Shown: positions 35,938 to 44,845 of the stretch, one piece after another | How the letters are laid out: every line of letters begins with the position of its first letter | Numbering within the stretch: the first letter of the stretch is position 1 | Assembly (NCBI GenBank): GCA_002284875.1 | Contig: CP015604.1 | Span: forward strand, 682,001 to 746,000 | Source of the DNA: Actinobacteria bacterium IMCC26103 | Lineage (GTDB): Bacteria; Actinomycetota; Actinomycetes; Nanopelagicales; Nanopelagicaceae | Direction: 5' to 3' | Length of the DNA: 64,000 bases | Notes under the pieces: model-generated | Database searches by the model: none | The model's input: only the letters and a program-made list of their open reading frames with translations | What the model was told of the DNA's origin: nothing | Program-made: the position numbers and the translations under genes

Positions 35938-36651
35938 TTATGCTGCTGGTGTTGCAGATGTTGTTGGTGCAGGAATCTTTGGAGCCTTGCCCATGCCGCC
36001 CATTGCTGGACCTCCATGTCCACGACCATCGTGATCACCCTTGCCGCCCATTGCTGGACCGCCCTTACCGCGAACTTCTTCAACTTCTGCTGTTACATGT
36101 GCAGTAAGGCCTGCCTTGAGAGTTGTTGCTTGTGCAGCAGTCAACTTTCCGGCAGTTACAGCTGCATCGATTCGCTTTGTCTCATCAGCAACTAGGACTG
36201 AAATAAGTTCAGCTTTCTTTGCACCTGCGATTGCACCAAGTGATTCACCTGCAGCAAGACGACTACGGACAGTTGCACTGTCAACGCCAATTGTCTTTGC
36301 AATCAACGCATCAATTGCTGCACGATCTGCATCCATTGGACCTGCGCCCTTACCAGGTCCATCAAACCCACGAGCTGGTGCTGCGGCAGCGAATGCTGCT
36401 TTCACTGCATCTGCTTGTGCTTGCGTAATAGTGCCCTTGGCAACTAATGATGAAAGAACCGATGTGATTGCATCTTCTGGTCCATTCACATTTGCCATCG
36501 GATTAGCAATTCCGGTTGAGGAAGTGCGAGTTGTCTTAGTAGCGACAACCTTTGTCTTAGATGCAGCTTGCCCTATTCCAACAGTTCCGATTGTTAGCGC
36601 AACAGTTGTAATCGCAACTGCGATGACTTTCTTCTTTGATGACATTTGCAT
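35938..36651 (-). CDS. Secreted protein of unknown function with Gly/His-rich tail
   Basis: A 237-residue protein; ATG at 36651 with AGGAAG four nt upstream, followed by a signal peptide (SSKKKVIAVAITTVALTIG, cleaved near QAAS). The middle has two similar helical repeats: ITQAQADAVKAAFAAAAP and LTAAQATTLKAGLTAHV, of the kind T-x-x-Q-A-x-x-[LV]-K-A, plus DSATVRSRLAAGESLGAIA. The tail (from about 205) is Gly/His/Met-rich with GGPAMGG twice. Such T-Q-A helical secreted proteins occur widely in actinobacteria; metal binding by the tail is possible but unproven. Monocistronic, with a strong terminator. Confidence 0.75.
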   Translation of the reverse strand: MQMSSKKKVIAVAITTVALTIGTVGIGQAASKTKVVATKTTRTSSTGIANPMANVNGPEDAITSVLSSLVAKGTITQAQADAVKAAFAAAAPARGFDGPGKGAGPMDADRAAIDALIAKTIGVDSATVRSRLAAGESLGAIAGAKKAELISVLVADETKRIDAAVTAGKLTAAQATTLKAGLTAHVTAEVEEVRGKGGPAMGGKGDHDGRGHGGPAMGGMGKAPKIPAPTTSATPAA

Positions 36652-36904
36652 GTCTTCCTTTCATCCCTTGGAGCACTTGGCCGAAACCCTCGTTATCGAC
36701 TGGTAGTAGATAACTACCTGATGCTCAAAAAACTACCCCTATTTCCTGTGAGACCCTTGCGAGTTTTTGCCCGATCCTCCCGCATAGAAAAGGGGATATT
36801 CCTATCGCCTCTAAGAAAAATCTCAGGGAAAGCCCCCTTCGCGGCAAATGTGCCTCGCTTCACAATTTTCTTTAACACCCTAAGCCAGTGGACCTGGAGG
36901 TTCC

Positions 36905-38011
36905 ATGAAACGCAACCGGACAATTATCGAGGTATTTGCCACTCTCTTACTTACAGCTCTGATCACAGACTCGGCTATCCCTATTTCTGTCGCGGCAACA
37001 AAGCCCAAATCTGCCGGCAGAACATCTAACGCAATCACTAACACGATATTAAATGGCAAAGGTGCGCCTCTTAGCACCCTAGGTATCGATGGTGATTTCT
37101 ATATTGATACTCGATCGCTCGTAATTTATGGCCCAAAGAAAACAGGCAAATGGCCGCTGCCGCAAAGTTTGCAAGGACCAGCAGGAATTCCAGGTGTTGA
37201 TGGAAAGAATGGAAGTGAAGGCAAAACTATTTCTAACGCATCGACAGTTGTTGGACCAACTGGTGCGCAAGGCGAGAAAGGTGCGCAAGGCGAGAAAGGT
37301 GAACCGGGTCTTCCTGGTGGAAATGGTGCGCCAGGTCCAGCAGGTGCCAAAGGTGAAACAGGTGCTACTGGACCGCAAGGTGCAACAGGTCCTTCAGGTG
37401 GTGGCGGTGGAACAACTGGGCCAGCAGGCCCAACCGGTGCAACGGGTGCGAAAGGTGACACGGGTGCAACGGGTGCTGCAGGTGCACAAGGAACATTTGG
37501 TTTAACTGGTGCGAAAGGTGAAACAGGAACTGCGGGAAGTAACGGAGCTACTGGTGCAGTTGGTGCGACGGGTGCGACAGGTCCATCAAATGTTTATCGT
37601 GGAACGTTTGTATTTCCTGATATCAGTGGAGGTGCTGGAACAAGTCAGAGCGCTTCACTTTCAGGTTTTAAGTCAGGCCTGAGTTATTCGGTTGAAGTGG
37701 CGATCGTGGTTTATCAGCCCACAAGAAATATAGATAACTCACTTCCGCTAGGCGTTACTGTGACAAATAATATTGGTAGTGCTTCGATTTGGTACAAGTA
37801 TCAAACATCAAAAGGGAGGTCATACAGATCTGGAGCCTCATCAGAAAGATATGAATACACGGCGTTAGTTCAGCTAGTTCTTGATGGGACAACTAGCGCC
37901 GATTATTCAATCAATCTGCAATTATCCGTGGGCATTGATACATCTAATTACTTAGCGAGATCAGAGGCGAGTTTTACTGCAACCCTCGTAGGAGCGGCTG
38001 GCACACTTTAG
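36905..38011 (+). CDS. Secreted collagen-like (Gly-X-Y) repeat protein
   Basis: A 368-residue protein starting at an ATG with GGAGG six nt upstream. It has a signal peptide (MKRNRTIIEVFATLLLTALI, cleaved near VAA), then a short domain with LGIDGDFYIDTRSLVIYGPK and GKWPLPQSLQ that precedes collagen regions in many bacterial and phage proteins. About 40 Gly-X-Y triplets follow in two blocks (near 93-110 and 118-228), rich in GAT, GPA, GEK and GAK. The C-terminal 135 residues form a beta-rich, likely trimerising head. It is probably a surface fibre. No anchor motif is visible. Confidence 0.85.
   Translation: MKRNRTIIEVFATLLLTALITDSAIPISVAATKPKSAGRTSNAITNTILNGKGAPLSTLGIDGDFYIDTRSLVIYGPKKTGKWPLPQSLQGPAGIPGVDGKNGSEGKTISNASTVVGPTGAQGEKGAQGEKGEPGLPGGNGAPGPAGAKGETGATGPQGATGPSGGGGGTTGPAGPTGATGAKGDTGATGAAGAQGTFGLTGAKGETGTAGSNGATGAVGATGATGPSNVYRGTFVFPDISGGAGTSQSASLSGFKSGLSYSVEVAIVVYQPTRNIDNSLPLGVTVTNNIGSASIWYKYQTSKGRSYRSGASSERYEYTALVQLVLDGTTSADYSINLQLSVGIDTSNYLARSEASFTATLVGAAGTL
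37262..37297 (+). repeat. 18-bp tandem duplication inside the collagen region
   Basis: GGTGCGCAAGGCGAGAAA occurs twice in tandem without mismatch and encodes GAQGEK twice. It is a recent expansion of the Gly-X-Y array; further near-repeats (GGTGCAACGGGTGC-type) follow. Confidence 0.85.
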
Positions 38012-38063
38012 GCTGGTAGGAATACGGTGTTTCGCCCCAAAACCTAGAAATTCCTGAGAGTAA

Positions 38064-39059
38064 ATGGGTAAAGTTTCGCGCATGTCAGGTCAGGCACTTG
38101 TTTCAATCCGTGCGCTTAAGCGTTCCTTCGGCGATGTTCGGGCGGTAGATGGCGTTGATCTTGATATTCGCGAAGGTGAATTCTTAACTCTTCTTGGACC
38201 TTCTGGTTCGGGTAAAACAACTGTGCTGCGAATGATTGCTGGTTTTGAAAAGCCTGATTCAGGTTCGATAACTTTGGCGGGTAAAGATGTTTCGCAACTG
38301 CCACCGTATGAAAGAGATGTAAATACAGTCTTTCAAGATTACGCACTTTTTCCACATATGGATGTCTTAACGAATATCGAATACGGGCTACGAGTCAAAG
38401 GTGTTTCTAAGGAAGAACGTCGAGCCCAAGCCCTGGTGGCGTTAAAACAAATTCGCCTTGAAGGATACGAAGATCGAAAGCCTGCTCAGTTATCTGGCGG
38501 ACAGCGCCAACGTGTTGCTCTGGCTCGTGCATTAGTTAATAAGCCATCGGTGCTTTTATTAGATGAGCCACTTGGTGCGCTGGATCTGAAGCTGCGTGAA
38601 CAAATGCAAATAGAGTTAAAAGCACTGCAGCGAGAAGTTGGAATCACCTTCATATTTGTAACTCACGATCAAGAAGAAGCTCTTTCTATGAGCGACCGAA
38701 TAGCAATCTTTAATCATGGCAAGATTGAGCAGCTTGGCACGCCCCGAGAGATCTACGATAATCCCAAGAGCGCATTTATCTCAGAATTTGTTGGGCAAAC
38801 TAATCGGATTGAGATAGACGGTAAGAAAGTCAATATACGTCCAGAATTCGTCTCTATTTCAAAATCTGGCACAACTGGTGATCGAGTTGTGCAAGGGATT
38901 CTTCGTGATGAGATATTTGTCGGAGCATCCACCAGATATTTGGTCGAAACAAATTTGGGTTTTTCCATGATTTCAACCCAAGTAGAGAATGATTTAAAGA
39001 TCGGCGATGCCGTGACTTTATCGTGGCAGAAAGAAAGAGAATTCCTAGTTCAGATATGA
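38064..39059 (+). CDS. potA: Polyamine-type ABC transporter ATP-binding protein
   Basis: A 331-residue ATPase of the PotA/spermidine group. Walker A GPSGSGKTT near 47, Q-loop VFQDYALFPHM, signature LSGGQRQRVALARAL near 140, Walker B VLLLDEPLGALDLKL, H-loop VTHDQEEA, and a C-terminal OB-like regulatory domain (from about 240) beginning FVGQTNRIEIDG. It powers the two permeases encoded downstream. The ATG at 38082 (MSGQAL) is a possible later start. First gene of the potA-D-B-C operon. Confidence 0.9.
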   Translation: MGKVSRMSGQALVSIRALKRSFGDVRAVDGVDLDIREGEFLTLLGPSGSGKTTVLRMIAGFEKPDSGSITLAGKDVSQLPPYERDVNTVFQDYALFPHMDVLTNIEYGLRVKGVSKEERRAQALVALKQIRLEGYEDRKPAQLSGGQRQRVALARALVNKPSVLLLDEPLGALDLKLREQMQIELKALQREVGITFIFVTHDQEEALSMSDRIAIFNHGKIEQLGTPREIYDNPKSAFISEFVGQTNRIEIDGKKVNIRPEFVSISKSGTTGDRVVQGILRDEIFVGASTRYLVETNLGFSMISTQVENDLKIGDAVTLSWQKEREFLVQI

Positions 39060-39112
39060 ATTGGGTGGCCATATTCAACCGCTGAATATGGATGATCAAG
39101 ATGGAGGTACAG

Positions 39113-40306
39113 ATGCAAAAGAAGCGTCTGTTTTCACAGATAGCAGTTGCCTCAGTTGCAGCGCTAATTCTCGCTGGATGTTCATCTAGTAAAGATGCAG
39201 CATCAAACAGTGGTGTGCCTGATGTCCCAATGATGGAATCACTTGGCGCTGGGGAAGGCCAAGTAAATGTCGTTGCCTGGGCAGGATATGTAGAAAACGG
39301 TTCTACCGATCCAAAAGTTGACTGGGTAACTGGTTTTGAAAAAGAGACCGGTTGCAAAGTAAATGTTAAGACTGGTGCGACTTCAGATGAGATGGTCGCT
39401 TTAATGAAAACCGGTGAATACGACGTTGTTTCGGCATCGGGTGATGCATCACTTCGCTTGATTTACGGTGGAGATGTTGCTCCAGTAAATACAGACTTAG
39501 TTCCAAACTACGCTGATATTTTTGATAATTTGAAGTTGCAGCAGTGGAACTCAGTTAATGGCGTTGCCTACGGTATTCCACACGGTCGCGGTGCAAACTT
39601 GCTCTCTTACCGCACAGATATCGTAAAACCTGCTCCAACTTCTTGGGCATCTGTATTTGATGCAAATTCACCATACAAGGGCAAGATCACAGCTTACGAT
39701 TCACCAATTTACTTGGCGGATGCAGCCCTTTACTTGATGAAAACTCAGCCTGATCTAGGAATCACATACCCATACGCACTTGATCAAAAGCAATTCGATG
39801 CAGCTGTTGAATTGCTAAAGGCGCAGAAGCCTTTGATCGGTGAATACTGGGGAGATTACCTAAAGCATGTGGCTTCGCTTAAGTCTGGTGGAACCGTTCT
39901 AGGTACTACCTGGCAGGTAAATATCAACCTTGCTAAAGGTGAAGGAACAAAGGTTGAAGGAATCAAGCCAACTGAAGGTTCAACCGGATGGTCAGATACA
40001 TGGATGGTCTCTTCTAAAGCGAAGAATCCAAACTGTGCATATATGTGGATCAATCACATCGCCTCTCCAGTTGCTAACGCTGGCGTTGCAGAATGGTTTG
40101 GCGAGGCACCATCAAATGCCAAATCTTGCGATCTGACTGCAGATAAGAACCACTGTGCAACTTTCCACGCATCAGATGATGCATATTGGAAAGATGTTTA
40201 CTACTGGAATACACCAACTGATGCGTGCCTTGATGGACGCACAGATGTGAAGTGTGTTCCTTACGCTGAATGGGTCAAAGCTTGGTCCAGCCTGCGTAAC
40301 TCATAA
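39113..40306 (+). CDS. potD: Extracellular polyamine-binding lipoprotein (PotD-like)
   Basis: About 397 residues. The ATG at 39113 is chosen because GGAGG lies six nt upstream and it gives a lipoprotein signal (QKKRLFSQIAVASVAALILAGC, lipobox LAGC). The mature part is a spermidine/putrescine-type periplasmic-binding fold: VNVVAWAGYVENGST, GCKVNVKTGATSDEMVALM, YDVVSASGDASLRLI, GIPHGRGANLLSYRTD and STGWSDTWMVSSKAKNPNCAYMWI. It captures the substrate outside the cell for potB/potC. The exact ligand is not provable from sequence. Confidence 0.9.
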   Translation: MQKKRLFSQIAVASVAALILAGCSSSKDAASNSGVPDVPMMESLGAGEGQVNVVAWAGYVENGSTDPKVDWVTGFEKETGCKVNVKTGATSDEMVALMKTGEYDVVSASGDASLRLIYGGDVAPVNTDLVPNYADIFDNLKLQQWNSVNGVAYGIPHGRGANLLSYRTDIVKPAPTSWASVFDANSPYKGKITAYDSPIYLADAALYLMKTQPDLGITYPYALDQKQFDAAVELLKAQKPLIGEYWGDYLKHVASLKSGGTVLGTTWQVNINLAKGEGTKVEGIKPTEGSTGWSDTWMVSSKAKNPNCAYMWINHIASPVANAGVAEWFGEAPSNAKSCDLTADKNHCATFHASDDAYWKDVYYWNTPTDACLDGRTDVKCVPYAEWVKAWSSLRNS

Positions 40307-40312
40307 GTAAAT

Positions 40313-40342
40313 AGCCGGGCGCGGATATTTCCGCGCCCGGCT
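40313..40342 (+). promoter_or_regulatory. Perfect 12-bp stem-loop between potD and potB
   Basis: AGCCGGGCGCGG and CCGCGCCCGGCT pair without mismatch around the loop ATATTT, starting 6 bp after the potD stop. The tract after it (CTCTTAATTTAA) is not a clean poly-U, so this is more likely a 3'-end stabiliser or partial terminator that raises binding-protein output relative to the permeases. Confidence 0.7.
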
Positions 40343-40365
40343 CTCTTAATTTAATAGGAAGAGTG

Positions 40366-41226
40366 ATGCTTCAAGAAGTTGCAAACACAATGCATAAGAG
40401 GCCTAAGTTGCGCCTTTTTGCGCTGTTGACTGCCCCAATTTTATGGTTGGTGGTTGCTTATCTTGGTGCCCTTGCGACATTACTTATTAATGCTTTTTTT
40501 ACGATTGATTCCTTTACTGGCAACGTCGTTCAAACATTCAACTTTGGTAATTTTCAAGATATGTTCTCGGATGCGGCATATAAGAATGTAGTTTTACGCA
40601 CGCTTGGAATAGCGGGTGCCGTAACAGTACTTTGCACGATTCTTGCAATACCGATGGCCTTTTATATGGCTAAAATTGCAAAACCTGAAACGCAAAAGAT
40701 TTTAGTTGCACTAATTCTGACTCCGCTGTGGGCTTCCTATCTGGTAAAGATTTATGCCTGGCGCACCATGTTGGAACCGGGCAATGGAGTTCTAGATTGG
40801 TTACTTGGTCCGATCGGATTTAAATCACCAGGATTTGGGGGACCAGCGATCATCATCGGCCTTTCATATCTATGGCTGCCCTACATGATTTTGCCGCTAT
40901 ATGCAGGGTTATCACGTCTACCAAGTAATTTACTAGATGCTTCTGGAGATCTTGGTGCGCATAATTGGTATACCTTCCGCCGAATAATTCTGCCTTTGAT
41001 ATTTCCAAGTTTGGTAGCGGGTTCGATGTTTACCTTCTCTTTGAGTTTAGGTGACTACATAACTGCAACAATCATTGGTGGAAAGCTGCAAATGCTTGGC
41101 AATGTTGTCTATCAAAACTTCAGTATTAACCTGCCATTTGCAGCAACTATCGCAACAATTCCAGTAACAATTATGGCGATCTACTTGTGGATGGTGCGCC
41201 GTACAGGTGCGCTAGCGAACCTCTAA
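40366..41226 (+). CDS. potB: Polyamine-type ABC permease (PotB-like)
   Basis: About 286 residues with six membrane segments. The ATG at 40366 follows AGGAAGA by three nt; a GTG one codon earlier is possible. The permease EAA-type loop reads LPSNLLDASGDLGAHNWYTFRRIILPLIFPSL (about 188-218), typical of PotB. The first outside loop (NAFFTIDSFTGNVVQTFNFGNF) is also usual for the group. Its stop overlaps potC by 1 bp. Confidence 0.9.
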   Translation: MLQEVANTMHKRPKLRLFALLTAPILWLVVAYLGALATLLINAFFTIDSFTGNVVQTFNFGNFQDMFSDAAYKNVVLRTLGIAGAVTVLCTILAIPMAFYMAKIAKPETQKILVALILTPLWASYLVKIYAWRTMLEPGNGVLDWLLGPIGFKSPGFGGPAIIIGLSYLWLPYMILPLYAGLSRLPSNLLDASGDLGAHNWYTFRRIILPLIFPSLVAGSMFTFSLSLGDYITATIIGGKLQMLGNVVYQNFSINLPFAATIATIPVTIMAIYLWMVRRTGALANL

Positions 41227-42032
41227 TGACGATTTCAAAAAGTGCACGTTTAGCCCTGGCGGCTTTGCTCGGGATTGGACTTGCCTTTATCTATGTTCCG
41301 TTGACGGTCGTAATAATTAACTCATTTAATGCCAGTCGCACATTTAGCTGGCCACCAACTGAATTGACTACAAAATGGTGGGCCAAGGCGATTGAAAATA
41401 CAGGAGTACGTGAAGCTCTTAAGTGGTCAATTATCGCTGGGCTCTCAGCGACTGTAATTGCCCTCCTACTGGGCACCGCGCTTGCCTTTGCCGTAAGCCG
41501 TTACGAATTTTTCGGAAGAGAAGTTATTTCGTTGTTAGTTGTTTTGCCAATTTCTCTCCCGGGTGTCGTAACAGGTATTGCACTAAATAACGCCTTCACA
41601 AAGCAATTAGGAATGTCGACGGGATTGATTACAGTGGTAATTGGACATGCCACTTTTTGTATTGTGGTTGTTTATAACAACGCACTTGCTCGTTTGCGGC
41701 GTATGGGTACTTCGCTGCAAGAGGCATCTATGGACTTAGGCGCAAATGGGATTACAACTTTCAGATTGGTCACCTTGCCTAACATGGCATCTGCGCTCGT
41801 GGCTGGCGGCTTACTTGCCTTCGGGCTCTCATTCGATGAAATTGTTGTCACGACATTTACCGCAGGGCCGGGAATACAAACGCTGCCACTTTGGATTTAC
41901 AACAATCTTTTTCGTCCGAACCAAGCGCCAATCGTGAACGTTGTGGCGGCAACGCTGGTCTTACTTTCAATTGTTCCTATTTATCTCTCGCAACGATTAA
42001 GCAGCGATAGTTCAACGGGCGGGCGCTTTTAA
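41226..42032 (+). CDS. potC: Polyamine-type ABC permease (PotC-like)
   Basis: About 268 residues. The ATG at 41226 overlaps the potB stop by 1 bp (TAATG), preferred to a start 39 bp upstream inside potB. Six membrane segments; FNASRTFSWPPTELTTKWW is the PotC first-loop motif and MGTSLQEASMDLGANGITTFRLVTLPNM is the EAA loop; GLSFDEIVVTTFTAGPGIQTLPLWIY completes the signature. Last gene of the operon. Confidence 0.92.
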   Translation: MTISKSARLALAALLGIGLAFIYVPLTVVIINSFNASRTFSWPPTELTTKWWAKAIENTGVREALKWSIIAGLSATVIALLLGTALAFAVSRYEFFGREVISLLVVLPISLPGVVTGIALNNAFTKQLGMSTGLITVVIGHATFCIVVVYNNALARLRRMGTSLQEASMDLGANGITTFRLVTLPNMASALVAGGLLAFGLSFDEIVVTTFTAGPGIQTLPLWIYNNLFRPNQAPIVNVVAATLVLLSIVPIYLSQRLSSDSSTGGRF

Positions 42033-42054
42033 AGCATCGATAACGCTTAATTCT

Positions 42055-42128
42055 TGGAGCGGGTGACCGGGATCGAACCGGCATGGCCAGCTTGGAAGGC
42101 TGGGGCTCTACCATTGAGCTACACCCGC
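42055..42128 (-). tRNA. tRNA-Gly (TCC)
   Basis: Minus strand; acceptor GCGGGTG/CACCCGC, D-arm GCTCAATGGTAGAGC, anticodon stem CCAGC/GCTGG with loop CTTCCAA (anticodon TCC), T-arm CCGGTTCGATCCCGG, discriminator T. The CCA end is encoded (42055-42057), unlike the Lys, His and Arg tRNAs here. Confidence 0.95.
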
Positions 42129-42226
42129 GAGTGTTGCTGACCAGTGAACTGGCTTCGCGATACGGGTAAGAGTACTGCCTCGGTAACCGAGAGTAAAAAA
42201 TTACTCTAGACTCACCAATTGCGCCA

Positions 42227-42302
42227 CGGGGCGTAGCGTAGTGGCTAGCGCGCCTGCTTTGGGAGCAGGAGACCGGGAGTTCGAATCTCCCCGCCCCGAC
42301 CA
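42227..42302 (+). tRNA. tRNA-Pro (TGG)
   Basis: Plus strand; acceptor CGGGGCG/CGCCCCG, anticodon stem CCTGC/GCAGG with loop TTTGGGA (anticodon TGG), T-arm GGAGTTCGAATCTCC, discriminator A and encoded CCA (42300-42302). Divergent from tRNA-Gly, 98 bp away. Confidence 0.95.
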
Positions 42303-42358
42303 TAAGTTCGATGAAATATTTATATCGCTTTATTTAATTTCTAATCAAGGAGCACTTT

Positions 42359-43654
42359 GTGAAGAGCACGGTTGAAACACTTTCTCCAACTCGCGTCCGT
42401 CTCGATATTGAAGTTCCTTACGCAGATCTAACTAATTACATCAGCGAGGCCTACACAGTCGTTGCCAAGAAGATCAATGTCCCTGGTTTTCGTAAGGGCA
42501 AAGTACCGGCAGCGATGATAGATCAGCGCGTTGGTCGTGGTTCAGTAATCGATGAGGCTATTAACAACGCACTTCCTGAATTTTACGGAATGGCAGCTCG
42601 CGAACACTCAGTTCTCGTCGTTGGCCGTCCTGAAGTTGAGATCAAGGAATATGTAGATAACGAGAAGTTAGTCTTTGCCGTTGAAGTCGATGTCCGCCCA
42701 GAAATAACCCTTCCTGACTTTTCTAAGATCACCATTGAAGTAGATGACGTATCTGTCACCGATAAAGATATTGATGAGCAGATAGATGAGCTCCGCGCTC
42801 GCTTTGGGACGCTTTCAACTGTTGAGCGCGAAACGAAAGATGGCGACTTTGTAACTATTGATCTAACAGCCAAAATCGATGGCGCCGAAGTCGATGGCGG
42901 CAAGGCAAACGATATTTCTTACGAAGTCGGTTCAAATCGCATGATCGATGGCTTAGATGCTGCTCTTATTGGCATGAAGGCGGGAGATGTTAAGAACTTT
43001 GAAACACAGCTCGTCGGTCAGAAAGATGACGAAAAAGGCGATGTTGAAATCAAGCTCAAGGCGGTTAAAGAGCGCGAGCTTCCTCCAGTCGATGATGCCT
43101 TTGCCAAGCTGGCATCTGAGTTCGACACAATTGCAGAACTCAAAGCAGATTTCACAGAACGCCTAAAGCGCGTTAAGGCACTCGAACAAGGCGCACAAGC
43201 ACGCGACTTACTCTTGAAGAAGATGATTGATGATCTTGATATTCCAGTGCCAGATAAGTTAGTTGCCGATGAAGTTCACCAGCACCTTGACGGTGAAGGC
43301 CGCCTTGAGGATGCAGAACACCGCGCTGAAGTAGAAGGCGAAGTTCGCGTATCAATCAAATCTGATTTCTTATTAGATGCCATCGTTAAGGCCGAAGAAG
43401 TTCAAGTTAATGAAATTGAATTAACTGAATATTTAATTCGTACTTCACAGCGATACGGAATGCCACCAGAACAATTTGCAAAGCAGCTTCAGGATGCAGG
43501 CCAGATCTCACAGCTCGTCGCTGAGGTATCTCGTACCAAGGCTTTGGCTGGCGCACTTGGTCGAGTCAACGTGGTCGATAAATCCGGCAATAAGATCGAT
43601 CTCGAGGCGCTTCGCCCGCAGACACCACCCGTTGAGGCTCTTCCAGAGGTTTAA
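42359..43654 (+). CDS. tig: Trigger factor, ribosome-associated chaperone
   Basis: A 431-residue chaperone/prolyl isomerase. The GTG start has AAGGAG about eight nt upstream. The ribosome-binding domain carries VPGFRKGKVPAAMID (about 40-54, the signature loop), the FKBP-type PPIase domain spans about 150-245 (GDFVTIDLTAKIDG, GSNRMIDGLDAALIGMKAGD), and the helical C-terminal domain fills 250-420. It catches nascent chains at the exit tunnel. It is followed by clpP1, clpP2 and clpX, the usual arrangement. Confidence 0.95.
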   Translation: MKSTVETLSPTRVRLDIEVPYADLTNYISEAYTVVAKKINVPGFRKGKVPAAMIDQRVGRGSVIDEAINNALPEFYGMAAREHSVLVVGRPEVEIKEYVDNEKLVFAVEVDVRPEITLPDFSKITIEVDDVSVTDKDIDEQIDELRARFGTLSTVERETKDGDFVTIDLTAKIDGAEVDGGKANDISYEVGSNRMIDGLDAALIGMKAGDVKNFETQLVGQKDDEKGDVEIKLKAVKERELPPVDDAFAKLASEFDTIAELKADFTERLKRVKALEQGAQARDLLLKKMIDDLDIPVPDKLVADEVHQHLDGEGRLEDAEHRAEVEGEVRVSIKSDFLLDAIVKAEEVQVNEIELTEYLIRTSQRYGMPPEQFAKQLQDAGQISQLVAEVSRTKALAGALGRVNVVDKSGNKIDLEALRPQTPPVEALPEV

Positions 43655-43699
43655 CTTTCGGAGTAGTTTGGTTGTTCCAACGCTGATTTGAGGTTGCAG

Positions 43700-44092
43700 T
43701 TGCGCCTATTAATACTTCGTATTTTTCTAATTTTGGCGTTGCAATTCTCTTTTTCAAATACCGCAGCGATTGCATCCGATGACCCCGATTCTGTAACTGT
43801 GACTGCCCAGCCTTCAGTTGCGACCGCTTTGGTTCTGCCACCAATAATGATTAATCCGTTAAAGGCCAAGACAATCTCGGTCAAACTCGGCAAGGTTGTT
43901 GTATTCACCGTGGCCGATCCAGCAATCTGGAAAGGCAAAGTAGTTGACCCTAAAATTGCAAAGTTTGTGGCTGGGGGACCAAAGTCCACTTATGAAACCA
44001 ATCCATCGCTAACGCTGCTGAAAAAGGGTAAGACCACAGTCTCGTTGACCGATGGCAAAAAGACTTATCTCCTCAAACTGACCGTCTCGTAA
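43700..44092 (+). CDS. Small secreted or anchored protein, unknown
   Basis: About 130 residues. A TTG at 43700 with GAGG six nt upstream gives a signal peptide (RLLILRIFLILALQFSF, cleaved near AIAS); TTGs at 43688 and 43694 are alternatives. The mature part is beta-rich: KAKTISVKLGKVVVFTVADPAIWKG and KKGKTTVSLTDGKKTYLLKLTV, like a small Ig-like or pilus-associated domain. No family recognised. It lies between tig and clpP1 and is closed by its own hairpin terminator. Confidence 0.6.
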   Translation: MRLLILRIFLILALQFSFSNTAAIASDDPDSVTVTAQPSVATALVLPPIMINPLKAKTISVKLGKVVVFTVADPAIWKGKVVDPKIAKFVAGGPKSTYETNPSLTLLKKGKTTVSLTDGKKTYLLKLTVS

Positions 44093-44102
44093 CAGATCTG
44101 CT

Positions 44103-44129
44103 CTGCCCTGAGCGAACAAGGGCAGTTTT
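44103..44129 (+). terminator. Rho-independent terminator before clpP1
   Basis: CTGCCCT and AGGGCAG pair around a nine-nt loop and are followed by TTTT. It ends the small secreted protein transcript and implies a separate promoter for clpP1 in the 90 bp that follow. Confidence 0.65.
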
Positions 44130-44218
44130 GCGCCGATTTTTCGATATTTGGGAAGCATTTGACCGTAAGGATTGTTAAGGTCACTACATATAAAGAAGTA
44201 ATCAATCAGGAGGATCAC

Positions 44219-44845
44219 GTGGATTATCAAGACCCACAGTCGGCCGGGGTAAACGCTCGAACTGCACCAACCGGCGCTAACTGGCTAGATGACAATGTTT
44301 ATAACCGTTTGCTGCGCGAACGCATCATTTTCCTTGCCGGAGAATTTCGCGACGAGATGGCCAATGCAATCTGCGCACAGATGTTGTTGCTCTCAGCTGA
44401 AGATCCTGAGAAAGATATCTTCCTTTACATCAACTCACCTGGTGGTTCCGTAACCGCAGGTATGGCGATCTACGACACTATGCATTACATCAAAAACGAT
44501 GTTGCAACAGTTGCGATGGGAATGGCTGCTTCTATGGGTCAATTTATTCTTACAGCTGGCGCACCAGGAAAGCGTTATGCAACTCCTAACGCCCGTATCT
44601 TGATGCACCAACCACTCGGTGGCATCGGCGGTACTGCAACTGATATTCGTATCCAAGCAGAACAGATGGCGATTACTAAGCAGACCATGTCTGAGCTAAA
44701 TGCCAAGCACACTGGTCAGCCACTAGAAAAAATCATTGCTGACTCTGATCGCGATAACTGGTTTAACGCCAAGGATGCACTTGCTTACGGCTTTATCGAT
44801 CACGTTGCAACAAATGATGGCCAAATTGCGGGAGGCAAGAAGTAA
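44219..44845 (+). CDS. clpP1: ATP-dependent Clp protease proteolytic subunit 1
   Basis: About 208 residues. The GTG at 44219 follows AGGAGG by four nt and is preferred to an upstream start at 44159. Serine protease features: [21 protein letters not shown], catalytic Ser in [11 protein letters not shown], catalytic His in [14 protein letters not shown], Asp further on near the C-terminus. Actinobacteria need two different ClpP subunits that form a mixed 14-mer; this is the first. The stop overlaps clpP2 by 1 bp. Confidence 0.95.
   Translation: MDYQDPQSAGVNARTAPTGANWLDDNVYNRLLRERIIFLAGEFRDEMANAICAQMLLLSAEDPEKDIFLYINSPGGSVTAGMAIYDTMHYIKNDVATVAMGMAASMGQFILTAGAPGKRYATPNARILMHQPLGGIGGTATDIRIQAEQMAITKQTMSELNAKHTGQPLEKIIADSDRDNWFNAKDALAYGFIDHVATNDGQIAGGKK

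Noticed and set aside
36041-36706. 221-residue plus-strand frame opposite the secreted protein at 35938
   Set aside because: The minus frame has a signal peptide, ribosome binding site and terminator; the plus frame is an Ala-rich shadow.
37126-37505. Repetitive tract considered as a CRISPR-like or other repeat array
   Set aside because: The repeats are 9-18 bp, contiguous, in frame and encode Gly-X-Y; there are no spacers.
41977-42303. Minus-strand frame across the tRNA-Gly/tRNA-Pro region
   Set aside because: It reads through two tRNA genes and the end of potC; the tRNAs are certain.
44159-44218. Upstream extension of clpP1 and a TTGACC promoter there
   Set aside because: The GTG at 44219 has an ideal AGGAGG; TTGACC at 44159 has no -10 box at an acceptable spacing, so no promoter is claimed.
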